Source: an uncultured Anaerolineales bacterium
Lineage (GTDB): Bacteria; Chloroflexota; Anaerolineae; Anaerolineales; Villigracilaceae
NCBI GenBank assembly: GCA_937928015.1
Contig: CALFXA010000113.1
Coordinates: 1-37,640, forward strand
DNA: 37,640 bases
Direction: 5' to 3'
Shown here: positions 17,481 to 24,723 of the stretch, piece after piece
Layout of the letters: each line of letters opens with the position of its first letter
How positions within the stretch are numbered: the stretch's first letter is position 1
The notes under the pieces: model-generated
Seen by the model: the letters and a program-made list of their open reading frames with translations, nothing else
What the model was told of the DNA's origin: nothing
Databases searched by the model: none
Program-made: the position numbers and the translations under genes

Positions 17481-18770
17481 CTACCTGAGCGAGGAGAACG
17501 CCACCACACGAAAACCAAAGTGGTACCAAGGGATTGACGGGGGATTGTATTTGCGAGCGGACACACACGCGACGTCCCGATTGTGATGCCATGATCCGCC
17601 GCGCAGACCCATGCAATCAGCCTCCTTACTATAGACGTTCGCCTGCCATTCCCAGACATTGCCAGCCATATCCAACACTCCAAATGGACTTCTCCCAAGT
17701 GGATAAGCATTGACAAGCGTCGTATGCCAAATTCCACTATCGCTAATATTGGCACGCCGTAGAATTTCTTTTAAAGAGGTCGTGGTCTTTCCAGCCTCAT
17801 CCCAGGGGTAACGCCTGTCTGGTTTTTCACCGCCCGCTGCAATAGTCCACTCAGTTTCCAAGGGAAGACGAATCGCTTGCGGTTTCAAGGCGGGGTTAAC
17901 CCTGACCTCTGGTTGTCGTTCCCAATTCTGACACAACCATTCGGCATACGCGCAGGCTTCATACCATGAGACTCCCACGATAGGGTTGTTGGGATTAGAT
18001 TTTCCAAATTCCCCAACATCCCAATAACGCGGCAATAATACTTTAGAATTTGCCTTCTTCAATTCCTCACGCAGCCAATCTATGCCTGACCTACCCCAAT
18101 CCCCCATCGGTTGACAGTCCTCGTCAAATTTTGGAAATTCCAGCCAATAAATAGGATTGGCAAAATCAGGCGCATTCAAGAAACGCTCGTATTGCGCGTT
18201 AGTGACGGGATATTTGCCGATCCAAAAGGGATAATTCACTTTCGAGCTCGGCTGCGGCGGAATTTCGATGAAGCGATACAAGTCCAGGCTGTCGTCGGCA
18301 ACAGGTTTCGGAGTTTGGGGAACGACTTCCTTTGGGGTGATTTCGATCTTCAGGACCTCGGCGCGCAGTTGTAAAGATTTGATCAACCGCTCGTGCGCGC
18401 CAGGCTCGTAATAATTTACCCACTGGTATTTCTTCAACTTTTCGAAAGAAGGCGTGCAGTCATCGAACTTGACAGGGATGATGTAGATCGCGCCTTCGGG
18501 CTTTTCGTCGGCCGCATCCAGCGCGCGGCGGATTTCCTTGTTGAGGTAGCCCGATTTGGTCACCGAGGTCTGCGACATGCAGATTAGGATAGCGTCCGAG
18601 TCACGCAGGGTCTTGTAAATTTCCAGGTCGAAGTCCTGTCCGGGCAGCAGGTCTTCCGTGTCCATCCAGGGCTGGATCCACGGCTCGGCAGCGAGTTTTT
18701 TGTATAACTCGCGGGTGGCGGGTCGATCTTCGGTGGCGTGACACAGGAAGACGCGCAATTTTCGATTCAT
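17481..18770 (-). CDS. TIR domain - formylglycine-generating-enzyme-like (SUMF1) fusion
   Basis: 429 residues. A TIR_2-type domain spans about 1-140: LRVFLCHATEDRPATRELYK, then the helix with SVTKSGYLNKEIRRAL, where E79 matches the catalytic glutamate position of TIR NADases. A short linker leads to an FGE-sulfatase domain (about 165-429) with PFWIGKYPVTNAQYERFL, VGVSWYEACAYAEWL, RLPLETEWTIAAGG, FGVLDMAGNVWEW, GLRGGSWHH and a C-terminal YHFGFRVV. The cysteine pair of true formylglycine-generating enzymes is not evident, so this domain may bind ligands rather than oxidise. A role in NAD-based signalling or antiphage defence is an inference from the TIR family. Its DNA appears somewhat less GC-rich than the flanks and it is framed by palindromic repeats, which fits later acquisition. 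Preceded on its strand by a terminator and a TATAAT. Confidence 0.88.
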   Translation of the reverse strand: MNRKLRVFLCHATEDRPATRELYKKLAAEPWIQPWMDTEDLLPGQDFDLEIYKTLRDSDAILICMSQTSVTKSGYLNKEIRRALDAADEKPEGAIYIIPVKFDDCTPSFEKLKKYQWVNYYEPGAHERLIKSLQLRAEVLKIEITPKEVVPQTPKPVADDSLDLYRFIEIPPQPSSKVNYPFWIGKYPVTNAQYERFLNAPDFANPIYWLEFPKFDEDCQPMGDWGRSGIDWLREELKKANSKVLLPRYWDVGEFGKSNPNNPIVGVSWYEACAYAEWLCQNWERQPEVRVNPALKPQAIRLPLETEWTIAAGGEKPDRRYPWDEAGKTTTSLKEILRRANISDSGIWHTTLVNAYPLGRSPFGVLDMAGNVWEWQANVYSKEADCMGLRGGSWHHNRDVACVSARKYNPPSIPWYHFGFRVVAFSSLR

Positions 18771-18802
18771 GACATTTTCCCGCAGAACGATGATATGAAA
18801 AG

Positions 18803-18840
18803 ATTATAACAAAATCTCCCACCACGGCTGATGGGAGATT
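18803..18840 (-). terminator. Terminator downstream of moeZ with adjoining -10 for the TIR-FGE gene
   Basis: AATCTCCCA/TGGGAGATT (18813-18821 and 18832-18840) forms a 9-bp stem. Read on the minus strand it is followed by TTTTGTTATAATC. The same bases contain a perfect TATAAT (18803-18808) about 33 bases before the TIR-FGE start, although no good -35 is seen. The arrangement would end the CysO-MoeZ transcript and restart transcription for the TIR-FGE gene. Confidence 0.6.
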
Positions 18841-18873
18841 CTTTGTCTTTCCACTTTCTACTTTCCACAAACA

Positions 18874-18915
18874 CGAGATTGCTTCGGGCGGAAGAACGCC
18901 GCCCTCGCAATGACG
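18874..18915. repeat. REP-like palindrome
   Basis: ATTGC (18878-18882) pairs with GCAAT (18907-18911), and GGGCGG (18886-18891) with CCGCCC (18899-18904). The GAGATTGCTTCG...TCGCAATGACG form is a commonly seen dispersed bacterial repeat. It ends two bases before the moeZ stop codon. Confidence 0.6.
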
Positions 18916-18916
18916 G

Positions 18917-20089
18917 TTAGTAAATAGGCAGTGTCGTGTCCACTTCCCTGGCCCAGGCGTTGATTCCGCCTTTCAGGTTCCTGACCTTCTTGAAGCCCGC
19001 GCTGACCAGTAGTTCGAGGGCGCGCGCCGAGCGGGTGCCTGCCTTGCAGAAGACGACCATCTCACGGGCCGAGTCCAGTTCGGAGAGGCGCGAGGCGAGT
19101 TGTCCCAGCGGGATGTTGAGAGCGTGGGGTAACGCGGAAATCTGCAACTCGTGAGGTTCGCGCACGTCGAGCAGGAGCAGGTCCGCGCTGAGCGAAGTCG
19201 AAGCGCCCGAGTTGAGGCGGGAAGCCAGTTCTGAAGCCTCGATGTCCCAATCCGCGCCCGCCGAGCCGTCCTCGTGGTCGTGGCCTGGGACGCCGCAGAA
19301 TTCCTCGTAGTCGATCAACTCGTGGATGTCGGCGCTCGGTCCGCACACGCGGCATTTCGGATTTTTCTTGAGTGTGACGAAATCAAAGGACATGTCAAGC
19401 GCGTTGTAGAGCAACAGCTTGCCGATCAGCGGATCGCCCATCCCGAGCAGGAGTTTGAGCGCCTCGGTGGCCTGCAGCGTGCCGACCGTGCCAGGCAGGA
19501 CGCCCAGCACCCCGCCCTCCGCGCACGAGGGGACCAACCCAGGCGGCGGCGGCTCGGGGAACAGGCAGCGGTAGCACGGTCCGCGGCGGGCATCGAAGAC
19601 ACTGACCTGCCCGTCGAAACGGAAGATTGAGCCGTACACGTTGGGTTTGCCGAGGAAGACGGCCACGTCGTTGGAAAGGTAACGCGTCGGGAAGTTGTCG
19701 GTGCCGTCGATCAGCACGTCGTAATCCTTGGCAATGCGCATGGCATTCTCGGACGTGAACGGCTCGTTGTAGACGTCCACCTGGATGTCCGAGTTGAGGT
19801 CGAGCATCTTCGCGCGCGCACTCTCGACCTTGAGCTGGCCTACCGTGGACGCGCCGTGGATGACCTGCCGCTGCAGGTTGGTCTGATCGACCACGTCATA
19901 GTCCACCAGGCCGATGCGGCCCACGCCCGCCGCCGCCAGGTAGAGTGCCACCGGCGAGCCGAGTCCGCCCGTGCCGATGACCAGCACCGACGAGTTCTTC
20001 AGTTTTCGCTGCCCGTCCAGACCCACCTCGGGGATGAGCAGGTGGCGCGAGTAGCGCAGAATCTCTTCATGAGAAAGTTCAGGGAGCAT
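18917..20089 (-). CDS. moeZ: E1-like sulfur-carrier adenylyltransferase/sulfurtransferase (MoeB domain plus rhodanese)
   Basis: 390 residues. The ThiF/MoeB adenylation domain (about 8-250) has the nucleotide loop GTGGLGSPVALYLAAAG, two zinc CxxC pairs (C172/C175 and C246/C249) and the conserved cysteine C189 (VPSCAEGGV). A rhodanese domain follows (about 285-385) with active cysteine C348 in VVFCKAGTRS. It activates the C-terminal Gly-Gly of a ubiquitin-like carrier with ATP, and its rhodanese domain transfers sulfur to give a thiocarboxylate for molybdopterin, cysteine or other sulfur transfer. The carrier gene lies immediately upstream with no intergenic bases, and its Gly-Gly codons act as the ribosome site for this gene. 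Confidence 0.93.
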   Translation of the reverse strand: MLPELSHEEILRYSRHLLIPEVGLDGQRKLKNSSVLVIGTGGLGSPVALYLAAAGVGRIGLVDYDVVDQTNLQRQVIHGASTVGQLKVESARAKMLDLNSDIQVDVYNEPFTSENAMRIAKDYDVLIDGTDNFPTRYLSNDVAVFLGKPNVYGSIFRFDGQVSVFDARRGPCYRCLFPEPPPPGLVPSCAEGGVLGVLPGTVGTLQATEALKLLLGMGDPLIGKLLLYNALDMSFDFVTLKKNPKCRVCGPSADIHELIDYEEFCGVPGHDHEDGSAGADWDIEASELASRLNSGASTSLSADLLLLDVREPHELQISALPHALNIPLGQLASRLSELDSAREMVVFCKAGTRSARALELLVSAGFKKVRNLKGGINAWAREVDTTLPIY

Positions 20090-20362
20090 TTATCCTCCAG
20101 CCGCAGAAGCCATCAGAATCACTTTGTCGCCGTCCGTGAGGGGCGTGTCCATGCCGTTCAGGTCGCGGATGTTCGCGCCGTTGACGAAGATATTGAAATG
20201 TCGGCGCAGGTTGCCCTCCGCATCGAACAGATGCGGGCGCAGAACGGGATACCGTGCCAAGATGCCACTCACGAGTTCGGCCATGCTTGCGGCAGGAATG
20301 GTGATCTCGTGTTGATTGTCCACGTAATATCTCATCAGGGTGGGAAATCGGACAGTAGGCAT
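20090..20362 (-). CDS. MoaD/ThiS-family sulfur carrier, CysO-like
   Basis: 90 residues with a ubiquitin-like beta-grasp fold ending in the required Gly-Gly (ILMASAAGG). The central HFNIFVNGANIRDLNGMDTPL and the final DGDKVILMASAAGG resemble mycobacterial CysO more than MoaD of classical molybdopterin synthase. As a C-terminal thiocarboxylate it would hand sulfur to cysteine or molybdopterin synthesis. The adjacent MoeZ is the expected activating enzyme. No Mec-type JAMM protease or CysM is seen here, so the pathway end point is uncertain. The stop codon TAA abuts the moeZ ATG. Confidence 0.88.
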   Translation of the reverse strand: MPTVRFPTLMRYYVDNQHEITIPAASMAELVSGILARYPVLRPHLFDAEGNLRRHFNIFVNGANIRDLNGMDTPLTDGDKVILMASAAGG

Positions 20363-20397
20363 ACAGATATTTTACCCCTGTACTGGCCCCCCTCTCA

Positions 20398-20439
20398 CCC
20401 TCCCCCCAAATTCCAAGAACATGGAATTTGGGGGGAGGG
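20398..20439. repeat. Long perfect inverted repeat
   Basis: An 18-bp uninterrupted stem (20398-20415 with 20422-20439, core CCCCCCAAATTCCA/TGGAATTTGGGGGG) around a six-base AGAACA loop. It lies between the CysO-like gene and the EF-G terminator. No T-run follows on the plus strand, and on the minus strand a weakly pyrimidine-rich stretch follows, so it may be a repeat element rather than a terminator. Confidence 0.75.
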
Positions 20440-20447
20440 GAAATTGA

Positions 20448-20476
20448 AAAGTCCCGAAGCAGGGCCTCGGGACTTT
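20448..20476 (-). terminator. Terminator of the EF-G-like gene
   Basis: A 10-bp stem AAAGTCCCGA/TCGGGACTTT (20448-20457 and 20467-20476) with a nine-base loop. On the minus strand it ends in GGGACTTTTCAATTT. It lies 18 bases past the stop codon of the EF-G-like gene. Confidence 0.8.
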
Positions 20477-20494
20477 GATCTCGTCGAGGGGGAA

Positions 20495-22576
20495 TTACTC
20501 TTCCCTTCTGGCTTCCATTTCCTTCTTGTGCGCCTCGATGATCGGGGCGGCGATGTGCGAAGGAACGGTCTCGTAGTGATCGAATTCCATCGTGAAGTAG
20601 CCGCGTCCGCCCGTGATAGAGCGGATCTGCGTGGTATAGCGCAGCATTTCGGCCATCGGCACATGCGCGATGACGGTGGTGGTACCGCGCTCGGTCTCGG
20701 TGCCCTGCACGCGTCCGCGGCGGGTGTTGAGGTCGCTCATCACGTCGCCCATGTGGGCATCCGGGACGTAAACGTGCACCATCATGATCGGCTCGAACAG
20801 CACGGGACCCGCATCCTGTACGGCCAGCTTGAAGGCCTCGCGGCCCGCAATTTCGAAGGCCACCGGCTTCGAGTCGACGGGGTGTTCCTTGCCGTCGTAC
20901 ACGATGACCTTGACGTTGCTCATCGGGTAGCCCGCGAACGCGCCGTGGTCCATGGTGGCCTTGATGCCCTTTTCGATGGGCGGCAGGTACGACTTGGACA
21001 GGTTCATGCCGACCAGTTCATCGGTGAACTCGAAATCAGCCTCAGGATAAGGCTCAATGCGCAGATGGACTTCGCCGAACTGACCCGAACCACCTGATTG
21101 CTTCTTATGGCGATACTGAGCCGCCGCCTTGCGGGTGATGCCTTCGCGATACGGGACCTTCGGCTCCATGGTCACCAACCCAACCTGGAACTTGGTCTGC
21201 GCGCGATGGATGGCCACGTCGATGTGTTGGTCGCCCATGCCCTGCAGGATGGTCTGGCCCGTGGATTTCTCGTTGTGCCAGGAGAGGGTCATGTCCTCTT
21301 CGCACAGACGGGTCAGGGTCGGGGTGATCTTGGCAGCATCGGCCTGGGTCTTGGGAGAGACTGCCACCTGATACAGGGCGGCTGGGAACTTCGGAGCAGC
21401 AACCGTGAGCGGATGATTCTTGTCGCAGAAGGTGTCGCCCGTGGTGGTGACCGTCAGCTTGGACACGACGCCCAGATCACCCGCATGCAGGGTCTTGACG
21501 GCGATGGATTCCTTGCCACGCTGGAGGTGCAGGCCCGAGATGCGCTCATCGGCGGACTTGGTCTGGTTCCAGAAGTGACCTTCAGCCTGGACCGTGCCCG
21601 AGTACACGCGGAAGTAGGTCATCTTGCCGACGAACGGGTCGGCGGTCGTCTTCCACACGTAGGCGGCCAGCGGAGCATTGTCTTCGGGCTTGAGGGCCTC
21701 TTCGCCGTCCTTACCCTGCGCAGCGCGTTTGGGGGCATTCTTTGGGGAGGGCATCAGGTCGATGATGTCGTTCAGCAATGCGATGGCGCCGATTTCGTGG
21801 CCGCCCGCCGCGCAGAACACAGGGACGAACTGCCCCGCATAGACCACATCTTCGAGACCGCGCACCATTTCCTCGTCGGTCAGGGAGCCGTTCTCGAGAT
21901 ATTTTTCCATCAGGGCGTCTTCACCCTCGGCGGCGGCTTCCACCAGCTCGAAGTGAGATTTTTCGGCGGCTTCCTTCAGGTCAGCGGGGATCTCGGCAAT
22001 GGTCTTGCCGTCGCCCATGTAGGACTTCATGCCAATGATATCGACCACGCCCTTGAAGGCTTGTTTTTGGCCGATGGGCAGGTGCACCTTGAGGGCGCGT
22101 TTGCCGTGCAGACGCACGAACTCGTCCACGGCGGCGTAGGTCTTTTCGAAGTCGGCGTTGTCGCGATCCATCTTGTTGATGACGAAGAAGCGCGGCAGGT
22201 TGAACTCGTCGGCGTAACGCCAGGCCAGTTCGGTGCCGACCTCGATACCCGAGACGGCATCCACTAAAATAATCGCGCCATCTGCCACACTCAGGGCCGA
22301 GATGGTCTCGCCCACGAAATCAGTGTAGCCTGGCGCGTCGATCACGTTGATCTTGTGGTCACGGTGTTCGACCGGGATCACGCTGGAATAGATGGAAAGT
22401 TTTCGACGGGTCTCCTCGTCATCATAGTCGGAAACCGTCGTCCCGTCCTCGACCTTGCCGAGGCGGGTGGTCGCCCCCGTCACGTGCAGAAAAGCCTCCG
22501 CCAGCATGGTTTTGCCAGCCCCGCCGTGCGAGACAAGCGCAACGTTGCGGAGGAACTCGGTGGTATACTCTTTCAT
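20495..22576 (-). CDS. EF-G-like translational GTPase (EF-G2 type)
   Basis: 693 residues, close to normal EF-G length. The G domain has P-loop SHGGAGKT (16-23), DAPGYTDF (G3) and NKMD (G4). EF-G domains II-V follow, including the domain IV region LRIEPYPEADFEF...SYLPPIEKGI and a domain V ending GRGYFTMEFDHYETVP. The P-loop reads HGGAGKT in place of the GHVDHGKT/GHIDAGKT of ordinary EF-G. This is characteristic of the EF-G2 paralogue group, whose exact role (ribosome-stimulated GTPase, stress or recycling) is not settled. It is therefore probably not the main elongation factor. No rpsL, rpsG or tuf lies nearby. AAGGAAGGG precedes the ATG. Confidence 0.92.
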   Translation of the reverse strand: MKEYTTEFLRNVALVSHGGAGKTMLAEAFLHVTGATTRLGKVEDGTTVSDYDDEETRRKLSIYSSVIPVEHRDHKINVIDAPGYTDFVGETISALSVADGAIILVDAVSGIEVGTELAWRYADEFNLPRFFVINKMDRDNADFEKTYAAVDEFVRLHGKRALKVHLPIGQKQAFKGVVDIIGMKSYMGDGKTIAEIPADLKEAAEKSHFELVEAAAEGEDALMEKYLENGSLTDEEMVRGLEDVVYAGQFVPVFCAAGGHEIGAIALLNDIIDLMPSPKNAPKRAAQGKDGEEALKPEDNAPLAAYVWKTTADPFVGKMTYFRVYSGTVQAEGHFWNQTKSADERISGLHLQRGKESIAVKTLHAGDLGVVSKLTVTTTGDTFCDKNHPLTVAAPKFPAALYQVAVSPKTQADAAKITPTLTRLCEEDMTLSWHNEKSTGQTILQGMGDQHIDVAIHRAQTKFQVGLVTMEPKVPYREGITRKAAAQYRHKKQSGGSGQFGEVHLRIEPYPEADFEFTDELVGMNLSKSYLPPIEKGIKATMDHGAFAGYPMSNVKVIVYDGKEHPVDSKPVAFEIAGREAFKLAVQDAGPVLFEPIMMVHVYVPDAHMGDVMSDLNTRRGRVQGTETERGTTTVIAHVPMAEMLRYTTQIRSITGGRGYFTMEFDHYETVPSHIAAPIIEAHKKEMEARREE

Positions 22577-22618
22577 CTGAAAGAACCCTTCCTTATATGG
22601 GATAAAACCAGTTGCGTG

Positions 22619-22647
22619 ATTCTAAAAGAAACGCACTGAATTGTCAA
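22619..22647 (-). promoter_or_regulatory. Sigma-70-type promoter of the EF-G-like gene
   Basis: On the minus strand a consensus TTGACA (22642-22647), a 17-base spacer and TAGAAT (22619-22624). The predicted leader is about 35 bases and carries AAGGAAGGG before the ATG at 22576. Confidence 0.8.
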
Positions 22648-22707
22648 AGAGCACTGTCACCTCCTCCGTCACCATTCCCAACATTACATCTGTCATTCAC
22701 CCTCCCC

Positions 22708-23190
22708 ATGAACGTATTCTTCAACCACTATTCCTTCCTGATCCTCTCGGTGGGATTGATTCTCGTTGCGGGCCTGGTTCTGCTTACGCGCAAGCCGAGA
22801 TGGAACGATTTCCTGGCATTCGGCGTGATCGCGCTCGGGCTGGTGATGGCGTGGAGCGTCCTGCATCCGCGCCAGACGCCGCTGATGGATGATGCCAAAG
22901 AGGTGCAGGCCATGATCGGCGCGGGCACGCCCGTGCTGTTGGAATTCCAGTCGCCTTACTGCATCTCCTGCACGGCCATCCGTCCCACGGTGGACGAACT
23001 CGAAGAGGAACTCGGGGATCGCGCCCACGTCATCCGCTTGAACATCCAAGACTCCGTCGGCCGTGAGTTGGCGGGCTACTACGGCTTCGACTTCACGCCC
23101 ACCTTCATCTTCTTCGACGCCCAGGGGACGGAACTGTGGAGACAAATCGGCGACCTCGACCCGCAGCGCGTGCTCGACGCGGCCCCATGA
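22708..23190 (+). CDS. Membrane-anchored thioredoxin-like protein
   Basis: 160 residues. Two hydrophobic helices (about 8-26 and 34-52) are followed by a thioredoxin fold with the redox motif CISC (C85-C88, in SPYCISCTAIRP) and the cis-proline strand DFTPTFIFF. It is probably a thiol reductase or oxidase facing one side of the membrane. Topology is uncertain because the two helices would put the domain back on the N-terminal side. The open frame extends 32 codons upstream, but the ATG at 22708 gives a clean membrane start. Its ribosome site is poor. The stop overlaps the next ATG (ATGA). Confidence 0.85.
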   Translation: MNVFFNHYSFLILSVGLILVAGLVLLTRKPRWNDFLAFGVIALGLVMAWSVLHPRQTPLMDDAKEVQAMIGAGTPVLLEFQSPYCISCTAIRPTVDELEEELGDRAHVIRLNIQDSVGRELAGYYGFDFTPTFIFFDAQGTELWRQIGDLDPQRVLDAAP

Positions 23191-23750
23191 ATTTCCTCCA
23201 ACGCCTCGGCTTCAACTTTTCCTACTTCGGCAGTCCGCCCTGGGATACGGGCATCAGTCCGCCTGAATTGCTGGACTTCATCGCCAGCCACCCTGCGGGC
23301 CGCGCTCTCGACTTGGGCTGTGGCACGGGCACCAACGTCATCACCCTGGCGAAGGCAGGCTGGTCGGTGACAGGCGTGGATTTTGCTTCACGCGCCATCG
23401 GCCTGGCCCGCAAGAAGGTCCGCGCGGCCAAGGTGCAGGCCGAACTGCGTGTGGGAGACGTCACCCGCCTGAGTGGAATCGAGGGTCCCTTCGACCTGGC
23501 GCTCGACATCGGCTGTTTTCACAATATGGCTGACCATGCTGCTTACTTGCGCGAATTGGACCGCGTCCTCGCGCCGGGCGGCTTCTGGCTGATGTACGGC
23601 TTTCTCCAGGCCCCAGGCACGCCCTTCGGCCTGAGCGAAGCGGACCTTGAGTTGGTCTGCCAGCCCCTGACCCTCCTCCACCGCCAGGACGGCGCTGACC
23701 GCGGAGCGCGTCCCTCGGCCTGGTTTTTGTATCAGAAAATAAGACCCTAA
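23187..23750 (+). CDS. Class I SAM-dependent methyltransferase
   Basis: 187 residues. The Rossmann-like fold has motif I ALDLGCGTGTNVITLA (about 41-56), VTGVDFAS for the ribose-binding acidic residue, and LDIGCFHNM as motif IV. Substrate unknown; the overall look is that of the methyltransf_11/25 group. The ATG overlaps the TGA of the thioredoxin gene, so the two are translationally coupled, and the metalloenzyme gene follows 25 bases later. Confidence 0.87.
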   Translation: MNFLQRLGFNFSYFGSPPWDTGISPPELLDFIASHPAGRALDLGCGTGTNVITLAKAGWSVTGVDFASRAIGLARKKVRAAKVQAELRVGDVTRLSGIEGPFDLALDIGCFHNMADHAAYLRELDRVLAPGGFWLMYGFLQAPGTPFGLSEADLELVCQPLTLLHRQDGADRGARPSAWFLYQKIRP

Positions 23751-23775
23751 AGGTTTTGGAAGGAATTTTAGCGGT

Positions 23776-24693
23776 ATGCGCGTTCTCTTTCTATTTTTAG
23801 ATGGCATCGGGCTGGGGGCGGACGATCCCGAGATCAATCCCCTTTCCCGCGCAAACATGCCCACCCTGCGAGCCCTGCTCGACAGGCGCAGGCTGTTGGC
23901 CGATTCCGCGCCTTACGAAAATGACCGCGCCAGCCTGCTCGCACTGGATGCAGGCTTGGGCGTGAAAGGTCCGCCACAATCCGCCACGGGACAGGCCGTG
24001 TTGCTGACGGGCCGCAACATCCCCGCCGAGTTGGGCTATCACTACGGCCCCAAACCCAACCCCGAGGTCGCCGCCACGCTGACAGACGGCGGGCTGTTCG
24101 GGCGACTGAAGGCGGCGGGCAAAACCTCCGCCCTGCTGAATGCCTATCCGCCGCGTTACTTCGACGGCATCGACTCGGGCAAGCGGCTGTACTCGTCCAT
24201 TCCGCTGGCGCTCACTAATGCAGGCTTGCCGCTCTTCACCGAAGCGGACTTCTTCGCGGGCCGCGGTCTCTCTGCTGATTTCACGGGCCAGGGCTGGCGC
24301 GACATGCTCGGCTATCCCGAAGCATTGGTCATGGACGCAAACGAAGCGGGTCAAAAACTGGCAAAGTTGGCGATGCAATACGACTTCGCCTTCTTCGAAT
24401 ATTGGGCCAGCGATTATGCGGGCCATAAACAGGATATGCCTTGGGCCGTGCATCAAATGGAGACCTTCGATGGCGTGCTGGCGGGTCTGCTTGAAGCCTG
24501 GGACTTCGACAACGGCCTGATCCTGCTTACCTCCGATCACGGCAACATGGAAGATCTCTCGGTGCGCAAACACACACACGCGCCCGTGCCCGGGCTGGTC
24601 ATTGGTCGGTCCGAAGCGCGGAAGAAATTCACCGCAGGCATGAGTGACCTCACGCATGTCGCGCCTGCGGTTTGGCAGGCAATTGTCGGTTAG
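23776..24693 (+). CDS. Alkaline-phosphatase-superfamily metalloenzyme (phosphoglycerate-mutase-like)
   Basis: 305 residues. Metal ligands of the alkaline phosphatase / cofactor-independent phosphoglycerate mutase superfamily are visible: LFLDGIGLG at the N-terminus, SDHGNMED near residues 254-261, YAGHKQDM, and KHTHAPVPGLV near the C-terminus. The nucleophile is likely within the SATGQAVLLTG segment. It lacks the large inserted phosphotransferase domain and the length (about 510) of true iPGM, so it is better named a metalloenzyme domain protein. It probably hydrolyses or transfers a phosphate or related group. The AAGGAA ribosome site and close spacing to the methyltransferase suggest one operon. 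Confidence 0.85.
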   Translation: MRVLFLFLDGIGLGADDPEINPLSRANMPTLRALLDRRRLLADSAPYENDRASLLALDAGLGVKGPPQSATGQAVLLTGRNIPAELGYHYGPKPNPEVAATLTDGGLFGRLKAAGKTSALLNAYPPRYFDGIDSGKRLYSSIPLALTNAGLPLFTEADFFAGRGLSADFTGQGWRDMLGYPEALVMDANEAGQKLAKLAMQYDFAFFEYWASDYAGHKQDMPWAVHQMETFDGVLAGLLEAWDFDNGLILLTSDHGNMEDLSVRKHTHAPVPGLVIGRSEARKKFTAGMSDLTHVAPAVWQAIVG

Positions 24694-24723
24694 TAAAAAT
24701 GAAAGTGGGAAACGAACAGAATA

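Noticed and set aside
17481..17620. C-terminus of the FGE-like domain as the variable region of a diversity-generating retroelement
   Set aside because: FGE folds are common targets of such elements, but the end of this gene is not rich in AAY codons, no near-identical template repeat is seen nearby and no reverse transcriptase is in the window.
20495..22576. Tetracycline-resistance ribosomal protection protein
   Set aside because: The P-loop and C-terminal blocks fit the EF-G2-like group, and no resistance or mobile context is present.
24694..24723. Terminator between the convergent metalloenzyme and hemW genes
   Set aside because: The 30-base gap shows no stem with a T-run on either strand.
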